Shown here piece by piece: positions 24,482 through 32,984 of a stretch of DNA of 64,000 nucleotides. The first letter of the stretch is position 1. Every line of letters starts with the position of its first letter. The stretch covers positions 3,410,001 to 3,474,000 of the forward strand of contig NZ_JAAOYM010000001.1 of the NCBI RefSeq assembly GCF_011761185.1, written 5' to 3'. Made by a program: the position numbers and the translations under genes. Below the pieces are notes generated by a model. The model had not been told where the DNA came from. It made no database searches and saw nothing but the letters and a program-made list of their open reading frames with translations. Source of the DNA: Saccharomonospora amisosensis (GTDB lineage Bacteria > Actinomycetota > Actinomycetes > Mycobacteriales > Pseudonocardiaceae).

Positions 24482-25336
24482 TCAGCGGAACACGTCGGCG
24501 TTGGCCTTCGCCCAGTCCTCGAAGGTGCGCGGTGCACGGCCGGTCAACTCCGCGACACATGGTGACACGTGACCGTGTACCCCGCTCTCGTCCGCCATGT
24601 GCCGCATGATGCCGTCGACCATGCCGGGTGGGTAGCCCTCGTTGAGCCACTCGGCCCGAGCCACGTCCGGAGGAACGTTGATGGTCCGGATCTCCTTGCC
24701 GGTGACCTTGGCGATAACCGCGGCCTGTTCCTCGATACTGATGGCCTCTGGTCCGGTCAGCGAGTAGGCCTTGCCCTCGTGCCCGTCCGAGGTGAGCACG
24801 GCGACCGCGGAGGCGGCGATGTCCAGCGGATCGATTGGTGCCTGCTTGATGTGCGCATACGGCTCGCGCACGTAGCCCTCGTTCTTGACGGTCTCGGCCC
24901 AGGACAGCGCGTTGGTCATGAACTGGCCCGGCCGCAGGAAGGTCCACGGAAGTCCGGACTCGCGCACGGTCTGCTCACCCCGGCGGTGGAAGCTGGTGTG
25001 CGCGTCCTCCGCGCTCTCGTCCACCACCGCGATCACCGACATCCGGACGAGCAGCTGTACACCGCTCTCTTTCGCCGCCTCGATCACGTTGCCGTCGTAG
25101 GTACCTGTCTCCGGCGCACCGAACGTCGGCAGCAGCACGAACGCGCGCTCGACACCGTCGAAGATTCCCCGCAAGGTCTCGGGCTTGCTCAAGTCACCGC
25201 CCACGACGTCGACATCACCGGAGAACCGGCTTCCCTTCGGGTCACGAGTCAGCGCGCGCACCTGCTGCCCCGCTTCCACCAACTGGGCGACGACCTGGCC
25301 GCCAACCGGCCCGGTCGCTCCGGTCACCAAGATCAT
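24482..25336 (-). CDS. NmrA-like NAD(P)H-binding protein
   Basis: Protein of 284 aa with the Rossmann motif VTGATGPVGGQV at the N-terminus, the DLSKPETLRGIFDGV segment and the TFLRPGQFMTN and VREPYAHIKQAPID patterns of the NmrA/azoreductase-like SDR family. Members include quinone reductases and redox sensors. Its neighbours give no firm substrate. It is convergent with the hydrolase relic and divergent from the VOC gene. Confidence 0.8.
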   Translation of the reverse strand: MILVTGATGPVGGQVVAQLVEAGQQVRALTRDPKGSRFSGDVDVVGGDLSKPETLRGIFDGVERAFVLLPTFGAPETGTYDGNVIEAAKESGVQLLVRMSVIAVVDESAEDAHTSFHRRGEQTVRESGLPWTFLRPGQFMTNALSWAETVKNEGYVREPYAHIKQAPIDPLDIAASAVAVLTSDGHEGKAYSLTGPEAISIEEQAAVIAKVTGKEIRTINVPPDVARAEWLNEGYPPGMVDGIMRHMADESGVHGHVSPCVAELTGRAPRTFEDWAKANADVFR

Positions 25337-25666
25337 GTAAACCCTCCATCAGGCTGCAGCACAGTGAACGTCCCGGCCCCGCGCAGCGCGAAAGAGCCCC
25401 GGATCCTGGCCGAACCGAATCGCTCCTGCTGAGTCGACGGCGCCCACCGGCGGCCGGTCACCCAATTCGCACCGTCGGTGCACGCGTCGTAGTCAACCTA
25501 CCGGATGCTCTATCACCACACATCGGAAAATTTCTTCGAGATTGCGCTTGTCGGGGTCGAAGCAACGAATCGGTCGCGTCGACGTGCTGTCGCACGGCTT
25601 CGCTGTGGCAGGCTGGACACGCACCGTGGCGTACAGCCCATTATCGAACGCGACAACGGAGGGCAC
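25337..25666. promoter_or_regulatory. Divergent promoter region, NmrA-like / VOC
   Basis: 330 bases between two divergent genes. An AT-rich part (CATCGGAAAATTTCTTCGAG near 25524-25543) could hold the VOC promoter. No clear operator or protein-coding frame is visible. A GGAGG at 25658-25662 serves the VOC start. Confidence 0.45.
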
Positions 25667-26047
25667 GTGATCTCCCACATTTCCCAAATCGGTGTCTACG
25701 TGAGTGACCAGGACGAGGCGCTCCGCTTCTATACCGAGAAACTCGGGTTCGAGGTACGTGAGCTGCAGGAGGGATCCGGCTTCAAGTGGATCGAGGTCGC
25801 GCCACCGGGGGCCCAGACGACCATTTCCCTTGCCACCAAGGACTTTCCTGTCGGCGAGAAGTCCAAGGTGGGCAGGTACACCGACATCGCGTTCGAGACC
25901 GAGGACATCCAGGCGATGTACGAGACCTACCGGGAGCGGGGGGTGCGGTTCACCAAAGAGCCGGAGCTGCAACCCTACGGCAAATGGTTCGCCGCCTTCC
26001 TGGACCAGGACGGCAACGAGTTCTTCGTGTTCCAGCCCGAGCGGTAA
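25667..26047 (+). CDS. VOC (glyoxalase/bleomycin-resistance) protein 1
   Basis: Vicinal-oxygen-chelate fold protein of 126 aa beginning at GTG 25667 behind GGAGG. It shows the two beta-alpha-beta-beta-beta modules: VYVSDQDEALRFYTEKLGFEV, then DIAFETEDIQAMYETYRERG, ending in DQDGNEFFVFQPER. Related VOC proteins bind enediynes or bleomycin for self-protection (TnmS-type and Ble-type), so sequestration of the cluster product is a reasonable guess. A catalytic role cannot be excluded. It marks the left edge of the enediyne cluster and has two VOC relatives further right. Confidence 0.82.
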   Translation: MISHISQIGVYVSDQDEALRFYTEKLGFEVRELQEGSGFKWIEVAPPGAQTTISLATKDFPVGEKSKVGRYTDIAFETEDIQAMYETYRERGVRFTKEPELQPYGKWFAAFLDQDGNEFFVFQPER

Positions 26048-26057
26048 CACATCGCTT

Positions 26058-26089
26058 CCGGTCCCGGCGACCTTCGGCGCCGGGACCGG
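26058..26089 (+). terminator. Hairpin after VOC gene 1
   Basis: A 12-bp perfect inverted repeat (CCGGTCCCGGCG / CGCCGGGACCGG) with an 8-base loop, starting 10 bases after the VOC stop. There is no U-tract, as is common in actinomycetes. It separates the VOC gene from the SnoaL-like gene. Confidence 0.65.
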
Positions 26090-26187
26090 CCGTATGGCAA
26101 AGCCGAAGAAGTCACCGCGTCCTCCGCATTCCTATGCTGAGCCGGCACCCCGCGCCGACAACCCACATTCCGGCAGGAGGACACGGG

Positions 26188-26649
26188 ATGACCGACACGT
26201 CGACGAGCCTTGCGCAGCGCAACAAGGACCTGGTACGCGAGTTCCAGGCGAACTGCATGCATGCCCAGCGGTTCGATCTGATGCCTGACTATCTGGCACC
26301 AGACCTGGTCATCCACCTGCCCACTGGACTCGTGCAGCAGGGAAGGGAGAATGCGTTCTCCTGGTTCCGCGAGTGCACCGAATGGTTCACCAGCAGGGGC
26401 ATCGAGGTAAAGATGATGCTCGCCGATGAGGACACCGTGTTTCAGCTGATCGAACTGCACTTCGAACACACCGGGGATTACCTCGGAGTCCCGGCGTCCG
26501 GCAAGCTCCTCTCCGTTCCGGGCCTGGCCGCCTTCAAGATCCGGAACGGTCTCATCGCCGAGCACTGGGGCCTCTACGAGATGGACAGCATCCCGCGACA
26601 GCTCGGGTTAACGCCCGAACAGCTCGCTGCGCCGTGGCGACAAGACTGA
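26188..26649 (+). CDS. SnoaL-like protein 1
   Basis: SnoaL/NTF2-like protein of 153 aa, starting at an ATG behind GGCAGGAGG. SnoaL-like proteins are cyclases, isomerases or binding proteins in polyketide clusters. Features: helical N-terminus LVREFQANCMHAQRFDLM, YLAPDLVIHLPTG, HFEHTGDYLGVPASGK and a LIAEHWGLYEMDS strand. Four such proteins occur in the cluster; this one is the most divergent and sits directly upstream of the methyltransferase. Confidence 0.8.
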   Translation: MTDTSTSLAQRNKDLVREFQANCMHAQRFDLMPDYLAPDLVIHLPTGLVQQGRENAFSWFRECTEWFTSRGIEVKMMLADEDTVFQLIELHFEHTGDYLGVPASGKLLSVPGLAAFKIRNGLIAEHWGLYEMDSIPRQLGLTPEQLAAPWRQD

Positions 26650-26665
26650 GCCGGAGGGTACCGAG

Positions 26666-27490
26666 GTGACCACCGCTGCGTTCGTCCCCGAGCAGTCCGA
26701 CGTGATCGCGTTCTACGACCAGGCCGGCCCGATGATCAGCATGCTGGCCGGCCGCAACTCGCACAGCGGCTACTGGCGAGGGGATGACGATGACAACTCG
26801 TTGCCCGCCGCCACCGACACGCTGACCGACGTGGTGATCGAGCACCTCGATGTCACCGCGGGGCAGCGCGTGCTCGACGTGGGTTCCGGCCTTGGCGGCC
26901 CCGCCGTCCGGCTGGCCCAGTCGACCGGCGCCGAAGTGGTCGGCATCGAGCTCAGTCGGAACCTGATCGAAGAATCCACCGCATGGGCGCACGCGGAAGG
27001 TGTGGCCGGGCAGGTTCGCTTCGACTTCGCCGACGCCATGGCGGAGCTGCCGTTCGAGGAAGGCGGTTTCGACGCGGTCATGGTGATCGAATCCTTCGTG
27101 CACATGTCCGACCGCGCCGCGGCGTTCCGGCAGATCGGGCGTGCGCTGCGTCCGGGAGGGCGGCTGGTGTTCACCGACTTCTACGAGAAGCGGCCGTTCA
27201 CCGGCGAGCGGCTCGCCATGAACGAGATGTTCCGCCGGGCCATGCTGAACAGCCCGTTTCCCCGGCTCGAGGACTACCCCGCGATGCTGCGACCGGCAGG
27301 CCTCTACCTGACCGAGTATCTCGATCTTAGCGACCGCGTCGCCCGGTACTATCCGGAACTAGCCAGCAACCTTCGTGAGTTGGTCGGAGCGCTAGGCCAG
27401 GAGGGCATCGCGGCGTTGGAAGCAGTGTGCCGGAACTGCATGGCCACCGGCGAACCGAACTATCTGCTGATGACCGCCGTCCGCGAATAG
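26666..27490 (+). CDS. SAM-dependent methyltransferase
   Basis: Class I methyltransferase of 274 aa with the SAM motif I VLDVGSGLGGPA, motif II-like MVIESFVHMSDRAAAFRQ and post-I GIELSRNLIEES. Pattern of the UbiE/erythromycin-type O- or C-methyltransferases of polyketide clusters (the MSDRAAAFRQIGRALRPGGRL segment). It starts with GTG at 26666, 17 bases after the SnoaL-like gene, so both are probably co-transcribed and tailor the polyketide. Confidence 0.85.
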   Translation: MTTAAFVPEQSDVIAFYDQAGPMISMLAGRNSHSGYWRGDDDDNSLPAATDTLTDVVIEHLDVTAGQRVLDVGSGLGGPAVRLAQSTGAEVVGIELSRNLIEESTAWAHAEGVAGQVRFDFADAMAELPFEEGGFDAVMVIESFVHMSDRAAAFRQIGRALRPGGRLVFTDFYEKRPFTGERLAMNEMFRRAMLNSPFPRLEDYPAMLRPAGLYLTEYLDLSDRVARYYPELASNLRELVGALGQEGIAALEAVCRNCMATGEPNYLLMTAVRE

Positions 27491-27594
27491 CGATAGCACG
27501 CCCGGCGCGGAATAGCAAGGCCAAAGAAGTTCCTTCTGCCTTCCCGTACGGACAATGGATATGACGACATCCACTCCAACGTTGAGAGGTCGCC

Positions 27595-28053
27595 GTGGAC
27601 GTTACCGATGTGGAAGATCTTGCGCGCCAAACGGAACGGACAAAGCGTGTCGCACGGGAGTTCTTCGAAACGTGCAACACCCATGATCTCGACCGGATCT
27701 TGGATTTCTTCCACCCCGATATCATCCACCACGCGCGGCTGTCGGATTACCCCAAGGAAGGCATCGCGTTCGTCTACAAGCTAACCCTCGATGCCTTTCC
27801 TGACCTGCGGTGGAACGTCGTAGAGATGATCGCCGAGGGTGACCGGGTCTCCACTCTCATCCGCTATGAAGGCACGCATCGTGGCGACTACCTCGGCCAG
27901 ACGAACACCGGCAAGAAGGTGAGCTTCTTCTCGATCAACATCGCGCGCGTGCAGGGCGATCAGTTCATCGAACATCGCGGCGTGCTCGACGAACTGCATC
28001 TGCTCACCCAGATCGGCGCGCTTCCCGAGCCCTATCTAGCCCAGATGTCGTGA
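27595..28053 (+). CDS. SnoaL-like protein 2
   Basis: SnoaL-like protein of 152 aa starting at GTG after GAGAGG. It has HHARLSDYPKEGIAF, FPDLRWNVVEMIAEGDRVS and GTHRGDYLGQTNTGK, and ends DELHLLTQIGALPEP. It is a close paralog of the next gene and of the protein at 61677-62108. Possible roles are cyclisation, isomerisation or binding of the enediyne core; nothing in the sequence decides which. Confidence 0.82.
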   Translation: MDVTDVEDLARQTERTKRVAREFFETCNTHDLDRILDFFHPDIIHHARLSDYPKEGIAFVYKLTLDAFPDLRWNVVEMIAEGDRVSTLIRYEGTHRGDYLGQTNTGKKVSFFSINIARVQGDQFIEHRGVLDELHLLTQIGALPEPYLAQMS

Positions 28054-28096
28054 CAAAAGTTACCGGAAACCATCGAATAGAGGTGTATTCAGAAAG

Positions 28097-28573
28097 ATGT
28101 CTCAGGTTCTGTTATCGAACACAGCGACAACCCAGATCACCGATGAGGACATACGGCGACCGGTCGACGGCTTCGTCGCCGCCGTGAACGCGGGCGACAT
28201 GGACGCCGCGATCGCGTACCTCGCCGACGACGCCGTCCACCACGGGCGCATCTCCAACTACCGTCCCGAGGGCGTCAAGGTCCTGTTCAACCTGCTCCGC
28301 GGCGTGCTGCCGGACCTGCGGCTGGATATCCGGGACGTGCGGATCGAAGGCAACCGGGTGATCTCCCGTGTGGTCGGCTCCGGCACGCACACCGGTTCCT
28401 ACCTCGGCAAGGCTGCCACCGGAAGGCCGATCGTGTGGGAGACCGTCGACATCGCCACCGTCGCCCCGGGCGGCAACGGCTCGTCGAGCACGATCGTCGA
28501 GCGGTACTGGGACGTCTTCGCCGACCCGTACGCATGGAACGAGATCGGCTTCATCCCGGCGATCATGTGCTGA
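28097..28573 (+). CDS. SnoaL-like protein 3
   Basis: SnoaL-like protein of 158 aa, a tandem paralog of the upstream gene 44 bases away: VHHGRISNYRPEGVKVLF, LPDLRLDIRDVRIEGNRV, GTHTGSYLGKAATGRP. The C-terminal part differs (VERYWDVFADPYAWNEIG). Tandem duplication suggests that two related cyclisation or binding steps, or a heterodimer, are involved. Confidence 0.82.
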   Translation: MSQVLLSNTATTQITDEDIRRPVDGFVAAVNAGDMDAAIAYLADDAVHHGRISNYRPEGVKVLFNLLRGVLPDLRLDIRDVRIEGNRVISRVVGSGTHTGSYLGKAATGRPIVWETVDIATVAPGGNGSSSTIVERYWDVFADPYAWNEIGFIPAIMC

Positions 28574-28699
28574 ACGATCGAAGGCTCGGCTGACCAGAGG
28601 TGCGGGTGCCGGGTGGGGCCGCCGATCCGACCACACCCTGCCCGGCCCAAGCACCTGCCGATACAACGACAACCACGAGACCGAGATGGGGCTGCGGAC

Positions 28700-29317
28700 A
28701 TGGGCGTGCCGAAATCCGACCACGACGACCGCCCATCCGCACTGCTGTGCGACCGGCTCCTGCTCGCGGTCACCGGCTCACCCGCGGCACTGTCCATGCC
28801 GCAGACCGTGTTGCTGATGCGCCAGTCCCTTGTACACGACATCCGGGTGATGATGTCCCGGTCCGCCTGCCGATTCCTGCCCCCCTACACGATGCGGCTC
28901 TTCGCGGGCAGCTGGGTGCACACCGAGACTCACAAGGCTACCGAGGACGCACCGATCCCCCACCTTTCCCTTACCGAGGGAATCGACCTGTTGCTGGTCA
29001 TGCCCGCGACTGCGAACGCGATAGCGAAAGCAGCCCACGGAATTTGCGATGATTTGATCTCCACGGCCATTGTCGCCAGCCCCGCGCCGGTGGTGCTGGT
29101 ACCCGCGATGAACGAGGCCATGTGGCGCAGCAACGCAGTACGCCGTAACGTCGAAATGGCAACCGCTCTCGGTTACACCGTCATCGATCCGGCGATCGGT
29201 GTCCAGTTGTCCGACACGAGATCGGCAACCGGGGTGATGCCACCGCTGGAACACATCCTGGACCAACTGAACTCGACCGTGTCGTCCGCGAAGCAGCCCG
29301 AGGGAGCCGTTTCTTGA
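28700..29317 (+). CDS. HFCD-family flavoprotein
   Basis: FMN-binding HFCD (homo-oligomeric flavin-containing cysteine decarboxylase/PPC decarboxylase) family protein of 205 aa: LLLAVTGSPAAL, the LLLVMPATANAIAKAAHGIC motif and PAMNEAMW. The family includes Dfp, UbiX and EpiD. Here it lies in the enediyne cluster next to the ABC exporter, without RiPP precursor genes. A decarboxylation or prenyl-FMN-type role is possible. The ATG at 28700 was chosen; an upstream extension in the frame is unrelated. Confidence 0.75.
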   Translation: MGVPKSDHDDRPSALLCDRLLLAVTGSPAALSMPQTVLLMRQSLVHDIRVMMSRSACRFLPPYTMRLFAGSWVHTETHKATEDAPIPHLSLTEGIDLLLVMPATANAIAKAAHGICDDLISTAIVASPAPVVLVPAMNEAMWRSNAVRRNVEMATALGYTVIDPAIGVQLSDTRSATGVMPPLEHILDQLNSTVSSAKQPEGAVS

Positions 29318-29359
29318 CCGCAGCACCGAACGTACGGTCCGCCACCGGAGTTGGTATTG

Positions 29360-30346
29360 GTGGGTGACGCCATCCTGGCAGAAGATCTGCGTAAGCGATT
29401 CGGGAATTTCGTTTCACTCGACGGGCTGAGCCTGCGCGTGGAAGAAGGCTCGGTACTGGGACTGCTAGGCCCGAACGGTGCGGGGAAAACTACCGCCGTC
29501 CGAATACTGACCACCCTGCTCCAGCCCGATTCCGGAAGGGCGGAGGTTGCTGGTTTCGACGTACTCACCGCGCCGCGCCGGGTTCGTTCGCTGATCGGCC
29601 TGACCGGCCAGTTCGCGGCGGTGGACGAGTTGCTGACCGGCGCGGAGAACCTCGAACTCGTCGGCAGGCTGGCCCGGCTGACCCGAGCGGATGCCCGGCG
29701 CCGCGCCTGCGAACTGCTGGAGCGGCTCGACCTCGGCGAGGTGGCCGGAAGGCAGGTGGGCACGTACTCGGGCGGTACCCGGCGCAGGCTCGACCTGGCC
29801 GCGAGCATCATCAGCAGGCCGCGGGTGCTGTTCCTGGACGAACCGACGGTCGGTCTCGACCTGCCGTCCCGGTTGAACATGTGGTCGGTCATCGACGAAC
29901 TTGTGTGGGACGGGATGACCGTGCTGCTGACCACGCAGTACCTGGAGGAGGCCGATCGGCTCAGCAATCAGGTCACGGTGATCAACGAAGGCAAAGTCGT
30001 CGTCGCGGGCACTCCAGAGGAGCTGAAGGCACGGGTCGCAGGCCGGCATGCGGTCGCCAGGCTGGCCGATCCCGCACAGCTGCCCGCCGCGGCGGCGGCG
30101 ATCCGGGCCGCCGGCGGCCAGACCGAGCCGGTGACCGACGCGGACACGGCGACGGTTAGCGTCGCCCTGGGGCCGGCTGGAGACGAAGCGATCCCTGGCA
30201 TGCTGGCCGCCGTGCACAACGCCGGCGTCCAGGTGGCCGATTTCGCCGTCCGTCAGCCCACACTGGACGACGTGTTCCTCTCGGTGACCGGAACCTCCGC
30301 CGCCGAAACCGCCAAGGTCACGGCGAACGGCGAGGAATCCCGGTGA
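29360..30346 (+). CDS. ABC transporter ATP-binding protein (DrrA-like)
   Basis: Nucleotide-binding subunit of a drug exporter, about 328 aa. Walker A GPNGAGKTT at 37-45, Q-loop TGQF, signature YSGGTRRRLDLA and Walker B RVLFLDEPT are present. The YSGG signature and the C-terminal 80-residue domain are typical of DrrA-type exporters. The GTG at 29360 is preferred (GGAG ten bases upstream); TTG codons at 29351 and 29357 are alternatives. The following permease starts in a GTGA overlap. Confidence 0.9.
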   Translation: MGDAILAEDLRKRFGNFVSLDGLSLRVEEGSVLGLLGPNGAGKTTAVRILTTLLQPDSGRAEVAGFDVLTAPRRVRSLIGLTGQFAAVDELLTGAENLELVGRLARLTRADARRRACELLERLDLGEVAGRQVGTYSGGTRRRLDLAASIISRPRVLFLDEPTVGLDLPSRLNMWSVIDELVWDGMTVLLTTQYLEEADRLSNQVTVINEGKVVVAGTPEELKARVAGRHAVARLADPAQLPAAAAAIRAAGGQTEPVTDADTATVSVALGPAGDEAIPGMLAAVHNAGVQVADFAVRQPTLDDVFLSVTGTSAAETAKVTANGEESR

Positions 30347-31164
30347 GCGCGGAGAGCAGGACCACCTCCGGATCGATCGCAACGGCCGTCGCCTGGTGGT
30401 GGACCGATGCCTGGCTGCTGGTCGTGCGCAACGTGCGGACCACCCTGCGTACCCCGGACACCATCTTCGCGATGACCGCGATGCCAGTGCTGTTCTACGT
30501 GTTCTTCGGTTTCGTGCTCGGCGGGACGATGAACATTCCCGGCGAGGACTACACGCAGTACCTGTTCCCCGGGCTGCTGGTCGCGACGATCACCTTCAGC
30601 ACCGTGCCCGCGGTGATCGGCGCGGTGTCCGCCGACCTGCGCAACGGGATCATGGACCGGTTCCGCGCGCTGCCGATGAGCCGCTCGGCCGTATTGGTCG
30701 GCCGTACCGCAGCGGACAGCGTGCGAAACCTGATCGGCATCGTGGTATTGGTGATCCTCGGCCTGTTCACCGGCGTCGACCTGAGCACCGGACCCGGCTA
30801 CCTCCTTGCCGGCCTCGGCCTCTTGCTGCTGTACGGCTTCGCCATCGCATGGATCGCGGCCTTCATCGCGATCGCCATGCGTGGCGCGGAGACCGCGCAG
30901 ATGATCGGGACCGCGGTGGCCGGACCGGTCGGTTTCGTCAGCTCGCTGTACGCCAACCCGGCGGCGATGCCCGCCTGGCTCGGCGCGTTCGCTGAGTACA
31001 ATCCCGCCAGCCACACCGGGAACACGTTGCGCGACTGGCTGGACGGGACGCCCGCGGGCTCCACGCTGTGGCTGGCCGTCGCCTGGCTGGCCGGTATCGT
31101 CCTGGTGCTCGGTTTCCTTGCGGTGCACCAGTTCCAGCGCACCGCGGTGCAGTTCACTCGCTAG
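30343..31164 (+). CDS. ABC-2 type drug efflux permease (DrrB-like)
   Basis: Integral membrane protein of 273 aa with about six hydrophobic segments, the ABC-2 family layout: TLRTPDTIFAMTAMPVLFY, FPGLLVATITFSTVPAVIG and DRFRALPMSRSAVLVGR (the intracellular loop), then several helices and an NPASHTGNTLRDW segment. It partners the DrrA-like ATPase and starts in a GTGA overlap. Export of the enediyne or a precursor is the likely role. Confidence 0.9.
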   Translation: MSAESRTTSGSIATAVAWWWTDAWLLVVRNVRTTLRTPDTIFAMTAMPVLFYVFFGFVLGGTMNIPGEDYTQYLFPGLLVATITFSTVPAVIGAVSADLRNGIMDRFRALPMSRSAVLVGRTAADSVRNLIGIVVLVILGLFTGVDLSTGPGYLLAGLGLLLLYGFAIAWIAAFIAIAMRGAETAQMIGTAVAGPVGFVSSLYANPAAMPAWLGAFAEYNPASHTGNTLRDWLDGTPAGSTLWLAVAWLAGIVLVLGFLAVHQFQRTAVQFTR

Positions 31165-31605
31165 GAACTGTTGCAGAAGTGTGCTCGCCGGGGCAACGCG
31201 AAGGTGTCCGGGCTGAGAACAAGATCGCTGCTCTGCGTGAGCATCTCATCGTAGTGCCCGGTGCACGCCGCCCAGCGCGAGACACGACACCCGATCACCA
31301 CGATCCTGCTGGCAGGCCAGGACACCAGTGCCAAGGCGATCGCGGTGGACGGCAAGACACTGCGCGGAACCTGTGATGGCATCGGGCAGCGCGGCGTGCA
31401 CCCGCTCGCGGCGATGACCCACGAAAGCGCGATCGTGCTGGCTCAACCAGAAGTAGGCCGCAATACCCATGAGATCGCCTGCTTCCGGCCGCTGTCTATT
31501 CTGGACATCAACACGACTGGCGTCGTGGTGACCGCCGACGTGGTGCACGCCCTTCGATTGACGTGGGACCAGACGCTGCACGCTACGGATCCGTCCGTGC
31601 CCTGA
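31165..31605 (+). mobile_element. ISAs1-type transposase relic
   Basis: Fragment of a DDE transposase: AIAVDGKTLRG, GVHPLAAMTHESAIVLAQ and GVVVTADVVHAL match the ISAs1 family pattern. Only about 115 residues are readable in frame (31261-31605), the 5' part is interrupted by stop codons, and the C-terminal part is missing. No terminal inverted repeats were found. It lies exactly between the exporter genes and the enediyne PKS core, so it may mark a past junction. Confidence 0.72.
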
Positions 31606-31996
31606 CCCGTCAGAGTCCAACACACCCCCGGCGGCGCCTGGCACATCCTGCAAGGCCTCCCAGACGGCGCCATCGTCCAAGTGGACCAACTCGACGCCCC
31701 CGCCAACTCTTCACCACCAGCGCATGGCTACCACCCCACATTGACACCAGCCGAATAGACACGAACAGCTACATGACGTCGTCGCGATGCCCGCCATCCG
31801 GGTGTCTTTCCTTGACTAGATCGACAGCTTTGTGGGAAGTTATTAAGTGAAACTGGGGAGGTTTTCGGTCATTCCGGAAATGCATGCTAGCACGTGGTGA
31901 GTTTTGTATACCTTAACAAAACGTTAGAGCCTGAGTACTCACGACTGTACGGTTATCGAATTGGGTGGCCTTCGTCCTTCCTGGAGTGGCACTGGA
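31606..31996 (+). promoter_or_regulatory. AT-rich promoter region of the enediyne core
   Basis: 391 bases before unbL. The first 150 bases may be transposase remains. From about 31840 the GC content falls sharply. An inverted repeat GTTTTGT-N8-ACAAAAC is at 31901-31922, with AT-rich −10-like hexamers nearby. This is the most probable promoter and operator for the unbL-unbV-unbU-pksE operon. Confidence 0.5.
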
Positions 31997-32953
31997 ATGG
32001 ATTCCATCATCGGCCGACCCGCGACTCGATCCGCTTGGTGGAGTGAATTGTTTCGATTTGAACTTCCGCTCAAAATGGCCGACTTCGACCGGCGTGGATT
32101 CCGTACCGATCGGCCGCATCAGCGTGAGCTGCTGGAACGTCACGCGAGGTACTTTCTAACCGGCTTCAACATCGCAGTCCGACACTGGCGCAACCCCCAT
32201 TCCACTCTTGCTGAGCTTCCACCGGAAGAAAGGGGCTTCGCATACGAAGGCGCGGCGATGCATGCCGCACTTCGAGATATGTTCAGTTTCGGTCGCGCGC
32301 GAGCGTTCGCCCGCTTGAGCGCGGGTAGGGGTAACAGGTACATCCATTTGATCCACGTCGGTTATGGGTGGGCACTCGCACCTGCCCGGCTGTCACTCCC
32401 GACGCTGGTACCGGATACACCCCTACTTCGCTGGCTGGCCTTGGACGGGGCTGGCTTCGCGGACACGTTCTTCGGTGGGTTGGCCACGTTGTACCGGTGC
32501 TGCCAGCGCGGCCCCACCCCGCGATCGAGCGTCCGGATCGCCGGCTGCGGTCGCGCACTATGGTTCGTTCAATCCGGGGATGTAGCGGGAGTTACCCGAG
32601 CGATCGCGCAGGCACCCGAACCCGCCCGTCCGGACTTGTGGTCAGGGATCGGCCTTGCCATGTGTTATGCCGGCGGAGCCGATGAGGAAGCGCTCGAGGA
32701 ATTGGTGCGGGCCAGTGGTCCCGCACGCGGGCACCTGGGGCAGGGTGCACTCTTCGCCATTGCCGCGAGATTCCGGTCAGGAATTGTGCCGGAATACACC
32801 GAGAAAGCCTGTCGGAAGCTTTTCTCGGTAACTCCAGAAGAGGTCTCGAAGTGGACCGATGATGCCGCGTCCGGACTATTCGAAGTGGCGGAGTTGTCGG
32901 GTTACACCGAGTGGAAGTCACGGTTGCGGGTAGTGGCGGTACAGAAATTGTAA
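31997..32953 (+). CDS. unbL: DUF1702 enediyne core protein UnbL (E4)
   Basis: DUF1702 family protein of 318 aa, found only with enediyne PKSs and conserved as E4. Recognisable are FDRRGFRTDRPHQRELLERH, GYGWALAPARL, DGAGFADTFFGG and GLWSGIGLAMCYAGG-like segments (here DLWSGIGLAMCYAGG). Its biochemical role in enediyne core formation is not settled. The ATG at 31997 has GGAG ten bases upstream. It lies 31 bases before unbV, in the canonical order. Confidence 0.9.
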   Translation: MDSIIGRPATRSAWWSELFRFELPLKMADFDRRGFRTDRPHQRELLERHARYFLTGFNIAVRHWRNPHSTLAELPPEERGFAYEGAAMHAALRDMFSFGRARAFARLSAGRGNRYIHLIHVGYGWALAPARLSLPTLVPDTPLLRWLALDGAGFADTFFGGLATLYRCCQRGPTPRSSVRIAGCGRALWFVQSGDVAGVTRAIAQAPEPARPDLWSGIGLAMCYAGGADEEALEELVRASGPARGHLGQGALFAIAARFRSGIVPEYTEKACRKLFSVTPEEVSKWTDDAASGLFEVAELSGYTEWKSRLRVVAVQKL

Positions 32954-32984
32954 CCGAACAGAGGGGAAGCGAGGTCATGTTGTC

